Assembly: GCF_029168945.1 (NCBI RefSeq)
Contig: NW_026870043.1
Location: 7,198,501 to 7,262,500, forward strand
Reading direction: 5' to 3'
From: Cannabis sativa
Taxonomy: Eukaryota; Streptophyta; Magnoliopsida; Rosales; Cannabaceae
DNA: 64,000 bases
Position 1 is the first letter of the stretch. Every line of letters begins with the position of its first letter. Both the position numbers and the translations under genes were made by a program. The notes beneath the pieces were generated by a model. That model was not told the origin of the DNA. It saw nothing but the letters and a program-made list of their open reading frames with translations, and did not search any database. Of the stretch, positions 52,536 through 63,231 are shown one piece after another.

Positions 52536-52728
52536 CGGTTGGCTCCTCGTTTCCCTGACTTAAGCCCAGAGCGCGTGAGGGCACATTAAATGAGGATATT
52601 TAATGCAGCGATTCGCTTTTTGCAGGGATGTCTCCGGCCGCCTCCTCGGTTTCCTGACACGAGCTTGGGGCGCGTGAAAGTGTGTCTAATGATGGCATTA
52701 AATGCCGCGATTCGCTTTTTGCAGAGGT
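52536..52728. repeat. 99-bp tandem duplication upstream of the antisense gene
   Basis: Two units with a 99-bp period, about 52536-52629 and 52635-52728. Shared landmarks are CTCCTCG (52543/52642), GCGCGTGA and GATTCGCTTTTTGCAG (52610/52709). The pair lies between the polypurine tract and the TATA box of the antisense gene, so it could hold upstream promoter elements. Confidence 0.8.
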
Positions 52729-52909
52729 TGATTCGTTTCACGCCCTTTGATTGATGCGGCGCATTAATGGTGTCAGACGGATACTCAAACGTTTCCACCG
52801 CCTTTATGGCAGCTTGATCTGATCCGTTGATTTTCAGGAATTCGAATCGTGCATCTCCCCCACCGTACGATTGGTAGGTGGTGACGCCTGTTCCTCATGC
52901 ACTTTTGCC

Positions 52910-52917
52910 TATAAAAG
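52910..52917 (+). promoter_or_regulatory. TATA box of the antisense gene
   Basis: TATAAAAG on the + strand, about 30 bases before a pyrimidine-rich start region (near 52940) and upstream of a spliced leader. It suggests that the antisense ORF has its own promoter outside the LTR. Confidence 0.6.
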
Positions 52918-53114
52918 CCACCATCTTTCCTTCATTTCGGTTACTTTCTATTCCTTGCCATTTTTGCTCGAATTTCCCAGAGAGAAAATTCTTCAAAACA
53001 GCACGAACTGCCTTAGCACTTAGACATTTCTTCCACTCTTCCAGTGTTTGCTTTCACCAGTTCTTCTCAACTTTTACTCGACCACATTCAGGACCCCCAG
53101 TTCAACGATTTATT

Positions 53115-53567
53115 GTAAGTTTCTTGCATCCTTAGATAATAACATGCTTTTACTTGCTTCGTTCGTTTTTCTGGGTTCGTACTTTGAGATTTCTGGGTGT
53201 GCGAGTGTTTAAGTTCTTCAAGTGTTCTGTTTTATGTCTACTGCTCTAGTTGTAGGATTGCCATTATCATGCCTCTGTTATAGTCGTGCATTTTTGTTGA
53301 AGAGAGCCATGTGTTCTTCGTTCAACAGTTGCTTAGGGCATAGAATGGGTTTTTTCCTTTTTTTTTTTTTTTGTAAAACCACTTTCTGCGATTTCACTGC
53401 ACCCGACACTTGTTCAAGGAATCTTTCTAGGGTTTCCCATGTGACACGTGTCCGGAGGGGGCCTCTTTCTAGCGGTTAGGGGACCCCCACTCCCTTTTTC
53501 TTGACTTAGGGTTTGGTATGGGACCTAACTGCTGGAATTTTCTTTTTCCCTTTTTGGTTTTTCACAG
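53115..53567 (+). other. Predicted 5'UTR intron of the antisense gene
   Basis: GTAAGT at 53115 and TTTTTCACAG ending at 53567, with a T-rich tract (53354-53372) and a pyrimidine-rich stretch before the acceptor. The coding ATG lies 8 bases into the next exon, so this is a leader intron. Confidence 0.6.
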
Positions 53568-55094
53568 AACACAAAATGTCTGCTTCTGGTTCGAAATCTT
53601 CGAAGAAGAGTGGGAAAACCATGGCCACGTTGGAGGAGGTTTCCCTTGGGCCTGTTGCCCAGGAGGGGTACAAATCCCGAGCGACCGGGTGGGAAGCGGC
53701 TGAGCTTCGTTCCACCCTCACTTGTCCTCACCAGCTGGAGAATATTATAGAGGTTGTTGGGATCAAACCTTCCACTTCAGGGACCTATCACCGGCCTCCC
53801 CGTGACTCGGAGACGCCTAATCACAACTATGACGGCTTCGGGGCTTGGAGTCAGACTCATTTGATGGCCGGTGCCATGCTCCCGCTTCAAGATTATTTTT
53901 TTAATTTCCTTGTATTTGTCGGCCTTGCGCCATACCAACTCATTCCTCAAGCTTACCGCCTGCTTTCAGGCTTATTTATTTTTTATACCGCCTGCGGATG
54001 GGGGTCTCCCAGCCCGGCGGAAATTTTATATTTTTATGAACTTGTATCCGTCCCCAAGAAAGGGGACAAACTTAAGGACGGCTTTTATGGGTTCCGGATC
54101 CATCCTGCTAACGAGGGGGTGGTTTCGTATAATAGGCAGATTCACGTTAAGGAGTACCGCCATCGCTTTTTCTTCTCCTCCGGGTTCAGGGCCGTGGACC
54201 ACCCGGAGCTTCTCACGGAGTGGGTGCGGATCCCACCTTACCAGCGGACGCCCCCTACTCAGACTTTCCTCCGAAGGGCCCAAGCCTTTGCCTCCTACGA
54301 CCGCGCCGATCTCGATGTTGGGGGCTTAGTCACCACGGAGAATTGTAGGAAGGCCAAACTTATCCTTCCTCACCAATCCGTGGAGGACTCCAACCTCTCT
54401 CGGGTCATCTGCCACAACATGAGGGCGCCGGTTGCGGAGAAGGCCTTCCGGGATGAGCTCATTGCCACGGCAGAGAAAAAATACCAAGATTATCTCTATC
54501 GGAAGGCCCAGGAGAAAGCATACTCTCAGGCCCAGGCTGCCTCTGGGAGAGGACTTCGCGTGGGGAGTCCGGTGGTGCGAAGAAGTCAAGCCATTGCCGG
54601 GAAGTCCGAGGCTAAATTTTTTGACAAGATTCTTCAAGAAGAGATTGGGGATTGTCCTGCCAGGAGGCCCCTTCGTATTGAAGATTCTTCCGAGAAGCAG
54701 ACTTCCCGGCCATAGCCTTCGGTCCCCGAACCAAACTCGGGGGCTCCTGGTGCTAGCACCTCTGGTGCCGGCGGTAAGTCTCCCTTGATAATTCGTTATG
54801 TTCCTTCCGTTGATGAGTACGCCAGTCATAGGCCTGTAGGGTTCGACGAGCGTCTCCATAGGTTTAGGATGCCATCAACCCGGTGGGGGGATCGTTTGAA
54901 GGAATTTTATTTTTCGAACTTAGGAGATTACCTAGGTCGGTCCCGGATGGGCTCCAGCCCTCCGAAACCTATTCCCTTAAGTCCTTCAGCTTACATAACG
55001 TCCAGCTGGTTCCGGCCCTCGGACAGTTATCTCGGAGATGACGCTGCCAGCATTAAAGTTCAAGACTTTGCTAGGGCTGAATTAGGAAGTTCGG

Positions 55095-55172
55095 GTAGGA
55101 GTAGCTTATTTGTTGTATCTTGTATAAGCGGTTCCTGACGGACTTCTAACACTTGCTTATTTTGTGAAACAG
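55095..55172 (+). other. Predicted coding intron 1 of the antisense gene
   Basis: 78 bp, GTAGGA...GAAACAG, phase 1. Removal joins the upstream frame exactly to the frame beginning ATCTCCATGGATGCC at 55175 and skips a TGA at 55136-55138. Confidence 0.7.
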
Positions 55173-55936
55173 GTATCTCCATGGATGCCATCCTGGAACA
55201 GCTTGCCGGAGTTCATAATCGTGTAGCTCCTCCGGCCTTCACCTCTTCTCCCCCGGCCCCTTCCTTGAAGGTTTCTTCCAGCGCTCCCCCCGACACTATT
55301 GACTTAGTGGATGACGAGGAGGTGCTTCTGGGAGAAGGCCAAGGGCAAGGATGGAACTTCTCAGAGGAAGCCGCTGAGGGTGCGGGAGAGCCTCGAGCCC
55401 TTCCGGAGGAAGCTGAGGAGGCCAAAGAGGAGCCTGAGGTGGCTCTGATCCGTAAGCGCAAGGGCAAGATGATCGCCCAGGATGAGCCCAAGAAGCCTCG
55501 GAGGGCTGATACTCCTGCTCATGGTCTGGACGGCGGGGTCTCCCCGATGGAGGAAAATCCTGCTCCTCCCAACATCGTGCTTACCCCGATTCCGGGGGAC
55601 GAGGTGAGGCAGGAGCTTCGCATAGCCAAGCATAACTATGCTATGGATGAGTACTCCCGGGGGTACGCCGAAGTGGAAGCCCTTAGGAGGATTCTGCGGG
55701 CGGAGGTTGAGGCGAGCATCAACCACCCGGAATACCAGGATCCGTGGGACCTTAATCTGGACCCCTTATCGGACTGGTTCCGTCGCTTCCTAGGGCCTAC
55801 CTTGGCTCCTTTTGCCGCGGAGATGACCGGCGAGTTCGCTTCTCAGCTCACCCGTTGCGCGCCTAAGCGGTTCGCCACTTGTGCTTCCCTAAACTCCATC
55901 TTCCAGGTCCAGGACCTCAGCCATTCTCTCACGGTG

Positions 55937-56032
55937 GTAAGTACTTTGCAATTTTTGCTTTTCCTTTTATTGTTTATATTTTATTTTGTCCTTTGAGAAA
56001 TTTCTCCTTCTTATTCTTTCATTACGGTTCAG
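55937..56032 (+). other. Predicted coding intron 2 of the antisense gene
   Basis: 96 bp, GTAAGT...GGTTCAG, phase 0, T-rich. It removes a hydrophobic run and stop that the unspliced frame would otherwise encode, and leads into the coiled-coil exon. Confidence 0.75.
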
Positions 56033-56707
56033 CTTGCTGCTGAGGCTGGCCGCCTCTCCAAGAACATCATAAATCATGGCTTCGTTCTGTCCGACTTTGG
56101 GGACATGAACGATGTCAGGAAGGTCCTTCAAGACCTCACAGCGGATAGGCAGATCTACCAGGAGGCTGCCGAGCGCCAGGAGGCGGCTGCCAAGGCCAAG
56201 GAAGAGGAGGCCAAACGGAGGGAGGCTCAGGCGGAGGCCATGATCCGGGACGAGGCCCAGCGGAGGGACAGGATGGAGGCCCAGCACCAGGAGGAACTAC
56301 GGGCTCAAACCGAGGCTGCTGACAAGGCCAGGCGAGACCTCCGAGAGGCCAGGGAGGCTTTGGATGAAATGGTCCCCAAGGTGAGATCTTTAGAGGAAAC
56401 TCACCAGGCGGACATAGAGTCCAAGGCCGCTCTAGCTGCGGAGCTGAAGGAGCTGAGGGACTTCAAAGAACAATCCATCAGGAAGGCCAAGAGGGCCGAG
56501 CTCCTCTCTCCCGTTTCCTGCGCCCGGTGTCCGAAGCGCTTTGACGATGGAGTCTACATGGCTTGGTCCAACAACGATCAAAATATCAAGCTTACTTTTT
56601 ATCCCAAACCCGAGGAAATGATTGCCAAATTTCGGGAAAAGAAGAAAAAGCTTGATGCCGTGCTGGAGGCACATATCGGACCTCGCCTTCCTCCGCGAGC
56701 TGACTGA

Positions 56708-57176
56708 GCTGCCGTACAACTGACTAAGATTCCACCCGTTTCTTTTATAACTCTTTTTTTTTTGTACATATTTGCTGCTGCCTTAGAACAATATATATAT
56801 AGGTAGCAGCCTTTATTTGAAGGGGAGACAATTATATTTTTAAGGCCTGTCCCCGGGCCATTTATATGTATATGACCTGCCCTCTGGGCTAGGATATTTT
56901 TTATGCGATCTTTTTTTTTTGTCACACTTATGTTTTTTAACCTGTCCTTTGGATCAAGGTTTTTACGCTTTTTATTTTTGCGCATACTTTCTGACCTGCC
57001 CTTTGAGTCAGGATATTTTACTTAGTTTGTTTTTCTGTTTGTCCGTGCGGTATACCCTAGTACCCCCTTGAGTGGCATAGAAACTTTGTTTTTAAGGCAC
57101 TCAGTTTTATTTAATATAGAGGAGGTATACATTTGGACGATACAAACCCTTTGAACAAAGTCTAAGTTTTATTTCG
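56708..57176. repeat. Convergent 3' region with degenerate tandem repeats
   Basis: Between the stop of the antisense gene (+) and the stop of integrase (-). Four degenerate units begin near 56845, 56873, 56939 and 56993, each around ACCTGCCCTTTGGGTCAGGA followed by a T-rich stretch. No gene is seen. The region is placed where both transcripts should end. Confidence 0.65.
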
Positions 57177-58142
57177 CTATTGGTAATATTTTCTGAGGTG
57201 ATCGGCATTCCAGGCTCTTGGGACGGTGGTTCCGTCCATTCTTTTTAGTTTGTAAGTGCCGGAGCCGATCTCGTCCTCGATCTCATATGGTCCTTCCCAA
57301 TTTGGTCCAAGTACCCCCACTCTGGGTTCTTGGGTGGCTGGGAAAACCCTTCTTAGGACCATATCCCCAATAGCGAATTTCCTGTTTTTAACCTTGGAGT
57401 TAAAATAATTGGTCACCTTCTTTTGATAAGCAGCCATCCGTATTTGAGACTCATCCCGGAGTTCCTCGACTTGATCCAAAGCTTCTTGGAGCAGTGCCTG
57501 ATTAGTGGCAGGATCGTAAGTCGTCCTCCTGTGGGATGGGAATAATGTTTCTACCGGGACCATTGCTTCACAACCGTACGCCATTGAGAAGGGCGAGTGG
57601 CCGGTTGTGGTTCTGGGGGTCGTCCGGTAGGCCCATAATACCCTTGGCAATTCTTCAGGCCAGTTATTTTTGCAGGCCAGCAGCTTCTTTTTCAAGGTGA
57701 CCTTTAGGATTTTATTGACTGCTTCCGCCTGGCCGTTTGTTTGAGGCCTGGCTACCGCGGAGAAGCTTTTCACTACTCCTTGCTGGTTGCAGAAGTCAGT
57801 AAATTCCTCGCAATCAAATTGCTTTCCATTGTCTGAGACTATTTTGTGAGGCAAGTCGTATCGACATACTATGTTTTTGATAACAAAGTCTAATGCCTTC
57901 TTAGCAGCTATTGTCTTCATAGGCTCAGCCTCTGTCCATTTGGTGAAGTAGTCTACTGCTACTATTGCATACTTTACCCCTCCTTTCCCCGTAGGTAGAG
58001 ACCCGATGAGATCTATGCCCCAGACCGCGAAGGGCCAGGGGCTGGTCATCAGGGTGATCTTGTTTGGAGGAGCTCTCGGTATGTTCGCGTACCTTTGGCA
58101 CGAGTCACACTTTTGGACATAGTCTATACAATCTTTTTTCAT
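57177..58142 (-). pseudogene. pol: Integrase core and C-terminal part of pol, out of frame with the rest
   Basis: 321 codons holding the second half of the integrase. The zinc-finger cysteines C12 and C15 (KCDSC) are here, while the matching histidines lie at the end of the upstream frame. The catalytic triad is present: D44 (WGIDLIG), D104 (VSDNGKQF) and E140 (NGQAEAVN), with 35 residues between the last two. A C-terminal domain ends '...NADHLRKYYQ'; no chromodomain follows. Its ATG overlaps the upstream TGA as ATGA. Comparison with the usual Tat arrangement suggests that a small deletion (about ten bases) shifted the frame within the zinc-binding domain. It is more likely a lesion than a designed overlap. 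Confidence 0.9.
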
Positions 58143-61100
58143 TGTTGGCCTTGCCTCAATATTTTCTTTGAGAGGCTGGGTCCTCCCGTATGATCTCCAC
58201 AGAACCCTTCATGGACCTCTAGCATGATTTGTCTAGCTTCAGGGTCCGATACACACCTTAAATAAGGCATGCTGAGTCCTCTCCGGTAGAGAATTTGACC
58301 CATCATTACATAACGATGAGCCTGATACTGAATCTTTCGAGACAGTGCCCTCTCTTGGGGCAACTCACCTGTGGTTATGTATTTTATGATGGGGACCATC
58401 CAGCTGGGTTCTTGCCCAACCGTTAGTGTGGTCTCTTTTATTTTGATGCTTGGCTCTGCCAAGCGTTCCACTGGCACCACCCCCAGCTCTTCGATTTCGC
58501 TGTCCGAGGCTAACTTAGCCAGACAGTCCGCGTGAGCGTTCTTTTCTCGGGGGATTCTTTCTATTTTATAGTCCGTGAACTCGTGGAGCAGTTCTCGGAC
58601 TATTGTTACGTACGCGGCCATCCGCTCGCCGCGAGTTTGGTATTCTCCGGATACCTGGTTTACGACCAATTGAGAGTCACTGTAGACTTCCACTCTTTTG
58701 GCTCCTACAGCTTTTGCCAATTTCAGTCCTGCTATCAAGGCTTCGTATTCGGCTTCATTGTTTGAAGCTGTGAAGTTAAATTGGAGTGCTGCTTGGAGCC
58801 GCAATCCAGTTGGTGATATCATAGCCACTCCGGCTCCCGAACCGTTCTCATTAGAAGCTCCGTCTACAAACACCCTCCAGGTGGGGATTGGTGGTACCGG
58901 CGTATTAGCTGTTTCCTCGGCTTCATTGCATTCGGTAATGAAGTCTGCCAAGGCTTGGCCTTTTATGGAAATCTGGGGTACGTAGTGTAAGTCGAATTGA
59001 CTTAGCTCCATTGCCCACTTGAGGAGTCTTCCGGATGCTTCAGGCTTTTGGAGAACTTGTCGGAGCGGATGATTGGTTAAGATTTTGATCGGATGGGCTT
59101 GGAAGTATGGCCTCAGCTTCCTTGATGCCATCAGGAGGCAAAATACCAACTTTTCAATGACCGGGTACCTTGTCTCGGCCCCTATCATGCGCTTACTGAC
59201 ATAGTACACGGGGTGCTGAACTTTTTCTTCCTCCCAGACCAGGGCAGCACTAACCGCGTGCTCGGAGACGGCCAAGTAAAGGAACAAGTCTTCTCCGAGG
59301 ATGGGTTTCGATAGGATAGCAGGTTTGGCCATGTGGTCTTTTAACCTCTTGAATGCCTCCTCGCATTCATCCGACCATTCGAACTTTTGGCATTTCTTCA
59401 GTACGTTGAAGAAGGGTATGCACTTGTCCGTAGATCGTGAGATAAAGCGGCTCAGTGCGGCTACCTTTCCGGTCAAGCTCTGCACGTCTTTATGCTTCTT
59501 GGGGGATGGCATGTCCAGGAGAGCTTGGATTTTCTCCGGGTTTGCTTCGATTCCCCTTTGGCTGACTATGAAGCCCAGGAATTTTCCTGACTTGACCCCA
59601 AAGGTGCACTTTTTCGGGTTGAGCTTCATACCGTATCTCCGGACAACTTCGAAACATTCTTCCAAGTCGCTTGCATGGCTGTTGCATGCTTTGGATTTGA
59701 CGAGCATGTCATCCACATATACCTCCATGTTCCGTCCCAGGAGGCTTTTAAACATCCGGTTAACCATTCTTTGATAGGTTGCTCCGGCGTTTTTCAGTCC
59801 GAAAGGCATGACTAGGTAGCAGTATACCCCCTTATCGGTCCTGAAGCTAGTGCACTCCTGGTCTGCCGTATGCATTTTTATTTGGTTGTACCCAGCATAG
59901 GCATCCATGAAAGACAACAGTTTAAATCCGGATGTGGCGTCTACCATCTGGTCGATCCTGGGTAGCGGGAAGCAGTCCTTTGGGCAGGCTTTGTTTAGAT
60001 CTGTGAAATCTATACAAACTCGCCAAGTCCCGTTCGGCTTGGGCACCAGGACCGAATTGGCCAGCCATTCCGGATAGTACACGTCGCGGATCATGCCACT
60101 AGATAAAAGTTTGTCCACCTCTTTCTCTAAGGCCTCGGCTTTCACCGAGTCGAGCGGGCGTCTCTTTTGCTGTACAGGGGGCATGTCCGGGTTGACATTG
60201 AGTACATGGGTGATGACATGAGGGCTTATGCCGGTCATGTCTTCTTGGCGCCATGCAAAGATGTCGATGGCGCCCTTCAGTGTTTTTATTATTTTGTCCC
60301 TTTCCTCCGGATCCAGGCTCTTCCCTATCCGGAGTACTTTGGTGGAGTCGTCGTCGCACACTGGTATTTCTTCGACGTCCTCCATTGGTTCCACGACCCT
60401 TTCGGATCCTATGCGAGGATCCAACTCATCCTCTTCAGCCTTCTCTATCTCAGGAGACTCCCGGACCGTGAGTACAGGTAGGTGGGTGGCAACATTGTAA
60501 CACTGCCTGGCTTCTCCTTGATTTCCCCTCACAGTTCCGACGCCGGCCTCCTGGGTAGGGAATTTTAGGCACAAGTGTCGGATTGAAGTAATTGCACCAA
60601 AGTCCACTAGGGCCGGCCGGCCAAGGATCGCGTTGTAGGCTGTCGGACAGTCTACCACCACGAAGGTGTAATACTTAAATGTGCTCTGGGGAGTATCCGG
60701 GCACAGGGTAACCGGGAGCCTTACTTTTCCCATCGGGATTAGCGTCGTCCCGTTAAACCCCGTGAGCTGTGACCCACTGGGCGAGAGGTCCCGGTCGGTC
60801 AACCCTATCGCAGTGAAGGCTTCTTTGAAGAGCAGGTTCACGGAACTCCCATTGTCAATCAAGACCCTAGCCACCACTTTATTTGCGATGGGGGTCTCTA
60901 TGACCAGTGGGTCGTGGTGAGGAAAACGCACCGTCTTGGCGTCTTCTTCCGTGAACGTTATGGGTTGGTCCATTAGCCGAGGCCTTTGAGCTGGGAGTTG
61001 AGTAACTTCCCACACCTCATTGTGTTTCGCGGCCTCGGCATATCGTTTTCGCTCCTTGCGAGTGTTTCCTCCGATATGGGGACCTCCGGAGATCATGGCT

Positions 61101-62914
61101 ACCCGCCCATTAGGCTGGGACGGTAGCCCGGGAATATGCTGGGTGTCACCTGCGGGAGCAGCTGGAGGCAATACTCCTGCTGTACCCCCTGGTGTTCCCG
61201 GAGGCATACCCCCGGCCACCTGCCCTGGATTAAGGTGGGGCAACCTATTTTTGATCCACTCATAGAGGTGGCCCAAGCAGATTAGATTTTCAATCTCGTC
61301 TTTGAGATTCTTACACTCATTGGTGCTATGACCAATGTCGTTGTGGTACTCGCATCTTTTGCTCGGATATCTCCGGGAGCTGTCTTTGTACAATGGCTGT
61401 GGTCTCCGGTAGTGCGTATTTTGCCTAGTGGCAAAGTACACACGTTCTTGGGAGTCCGTGAGCTCTGTGTACTGAGTATATTGGGGTGTGTACCCCTTCT
61501 TCTGGCGCTTCTCTCCCGTTCGGGTGCTGCCCTTGGAGGACCTTTTGCTCCTCGACCCCTGGGTAGGGCCTGTTAAGCTAGCAGTCGGGGCAGCCTGTGA
61601 AGGAGCTCGTCCATTCACTCCGGACGGGTTGCCATAATGGGAAGATGCCGGTGCCAAAGCTTGGCCCTGGCTGTACCTAGGAGTAGCAGAGAACTGTATG
61701 CCACTTACTTGTGGAGTCGCGGTCGGGGCAGTACCCGAGGGCGACACTCCTGCCATGTATCCTGCTATCCCGGTGGGATAATAGCCTCCGTAAGCCACGA
61801 TCTGGGCTTCTTCGAGGTTAATATATTTTTGGACCCTCTTCTGGAAGTCCTGGAGGCTAGCAGCGCCTTCTTGCTGCAACTCATTCCAGAAGGGAGTCCC
61901 GGTGCGGATTCCTGCTTGGAGAAGTGCAAGCTGTTGTCCGTCATCAACCTTCTTGGTCTTCGAGGCTTCCTCTCGGAACCTCTTGATGTAATTCTTCAAG
62001 GTCTCGGTGGGCAGTTGCTTGATGTTGGTCAAGGCACTAACCTCCAAGTTAACCTTTCTGGCGGCGACAAACTGTCTCCGGAAGTTGGTTTGGAGTTTGT
62101 TCCAACAACCCACGGATCCTGGTTCCAGCTTTTTGAACCATTCCTCTGCTGATCCGCTCAGAGTGAGGGGGAAGCACAGGCATTTGGCGTCATTGCTGAC
62201 CCGCATGACTGTCATGACACGGTTGAACCGTGACAGGTGGTCACTGGGATCAGAGTTCCCGGTATATGCCGCCATTTCCGGCATCTTGAAATTTTTAGGG
62301 AGCTCCGCCTCCAGGATATGCTTGGCACATGGCTCCCGATCCTCGCTGTCCGAGTCGGAGTCGTCTCCCTTCTGCCTCCAGGAGACTCGAGCAATGTCTT
62401 TTCGAAGTATGGCGAGTTCCGCCATGATCCCTTCGTTTAACGTACCCGAGGAAACCACAGGCCTGTATCTTTTTTGGTCAAGGTGATCCCGGAGGTCACC
62501 TTGATTCCCATTGATTTGATTTCTCAGATCAATGGGAGGACATCTTTGTCCTCTTCTTCCTCTACCCCCTGGTTCCTGGTGCACGGAAACGCTTTTCCGG
62601 TCCCCTCGATCTTGACGGCCAAGACTCCCTCTTTGGGGCTTGCCCCTCTGCGGACCTTTCCCTTTAGGGAAATCTGAGCGGACCCTTCGCGGATCCTGCA
62701 CCTTTTTCTTTCGCCCAGGGGTAGAAGTAGGGTTTTTTGTTTGATTTTCCTCAGCATGGTGCCTTATAGGGCTAGGTTCCCTAGGTTTTTGCTGCTGGGA
62801 ATTAGGCGAAGACGTCGCTGGCTCTCCGTCGAGCCCAGCGGCCATTGCCTTGGAGTGCACGTGAATACCAGCTGCCTCCATGGCTTTCTGCATGGCTAGC
62901 ATCACTTCCTGCAT
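58139..62914 (-). pseudogene. gag-pol: gag-pol polyprotein of the Tat-type element (Gag, protease, RT, RNase H, second RNase H, start of integrase)
   Basis: 1,591 codons open. Gag capsid at residues about 214-370. Zinc knuckle variant at 521-534 is C-x2-H-x4-H-x4-C, with His in place of the second Cys, typical of Tat. Protease motif D687-N-G-S. RT about 945-1110 with D1004 (FMDAYAGYN) and Y-V-D-D 1066-1069. The first RNase H (about 1208-1285) lacks the expected first Asp (LYLA, residue 1214) and looks degenerate. A second RNase H (about 1346-1470) has D1351, E1389, D1413 and D1463. The integrase histidines H1568 and H1575 follow, and the frame then stops at TGA (58139-58141). The N-terminus is cut off from the true Gag start by a one-base shift in an A run near 62915 and an upstream TAA. 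Confidence 0.93.
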
Positions 62915-62964
62915 TTTTGGTTTTGCGCTTTCTGAGCTTCGATCTCGGCTTCATGATCGATAGC

Positions 62965-63168
62965 TTATTGTCTGAGGAGCACCAGTTCCGAGTAACTTCC
63001 TCCGTCGTAGGCATACTCGTCGAGGTTTTCCTCGTAGTTCTCGTCGGGGACTATTTCTTCTTCTTCTTCCTCGGACTCCTCTGCCGCTCTTGAGGCCACA
63101 TCTTCCTCATTTGGATCTTGACCATCTTCCAGAGGGCGAGGATGACGCGTACTTCTTGTCTCCACCAT
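62965..63168 (-). pseudogene. gag: N-terminal fragment of Gag
   Basis: 67 codons starting MVETRSTRHPRP, a start style common in Tat Gag, with an acidic run (EESEEEEEE). A TAA at 62965-62967 ends it. The same frame stays open beyond the TAA to near 62915 with helix-like, E/Q/K-rich content, and the main gag-pol frame then continues one base out of register. Two separate lesions therefore split Gag. It lies 63 bases after the 5' LTR. Confidence 0.8.
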
Positions 63169-63210
63169 TCTTGTGAAGTCAAATGCTTGTTATGTAGCAG
63201 CTTTCCTCAG

Positions 63211-63228
63211 CTCTCAATGAAAGCACCA
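63211..63228 (-). other. Candidate primer binding site of the Tat-type element
   Basis: TGGTGCTTTCATTGAGAG on the minus strand begins three bases after the 5' LTR end. TGG at the start matches the CCA tail of a tRNA. The tRNA species is not assigned. Confidence 0.6.
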
Positions 63229-63231
63229 AAA

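Larger units (their letters stand above)
53576..56707 (+). pseudogene. Antisense ORF of the Tat element: 'putative gypsy type transposon' (Transposase_28-like) protein, three coding exons, one in-frame TAG
   Basis: Coding exons 53576-55094, 55173-55936 and 56033-56707 join in one frame (985 codons) across two GT-AG introns. The first is phase 1; the second, donor GTAAGT, is phase 0. Residues about 95-215 resemble the PF04195 family, with a 'PLQDYFFNFLVFVGLAPYQL' core; despite the name, no transposase activity is established for it. The middle part is acidic and proline-rich. The last exon encodes a long charged coiled coil (from about 56135 to 56480). An in-frame TAG at 54713-54715 interrupts exon one after 379 codons, yet the frame and both later exons remain intact, so the lesion looks recent. 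Such antisense extra ORFs between pol and 3' LTR are known in plant Tat elements. Function unknown. Confidence 0.8.

Noticed and set aside
52215..52589. Plus-strand open frame of 124 codons over the LTR end
   Set aside because: It crosses the LTR boundary and polypurine tract, has no domain, and is not gene-like.
53576..54715. DNA transposase encoded by the antisense ORF
   Set aside because: The family name contains 'transposase', but no catalytic triad or DNA-transposon ends are visible, and the ORF sits inside an LTR element as a known type of passenger.
53871..54859. Long frames overlapping the antisense gene in other registers and strand
   Set aside because: Shadows of the real exons. 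The frame chosen is the one that splices cleanly and has recognisable domain similarity.
59301..62486. Plus-strand open frames of 60-171 codons opposite gag-pol
   Set aside because: They mirror the codon pattern of gag-pol on the other strand; no promoter or domain.
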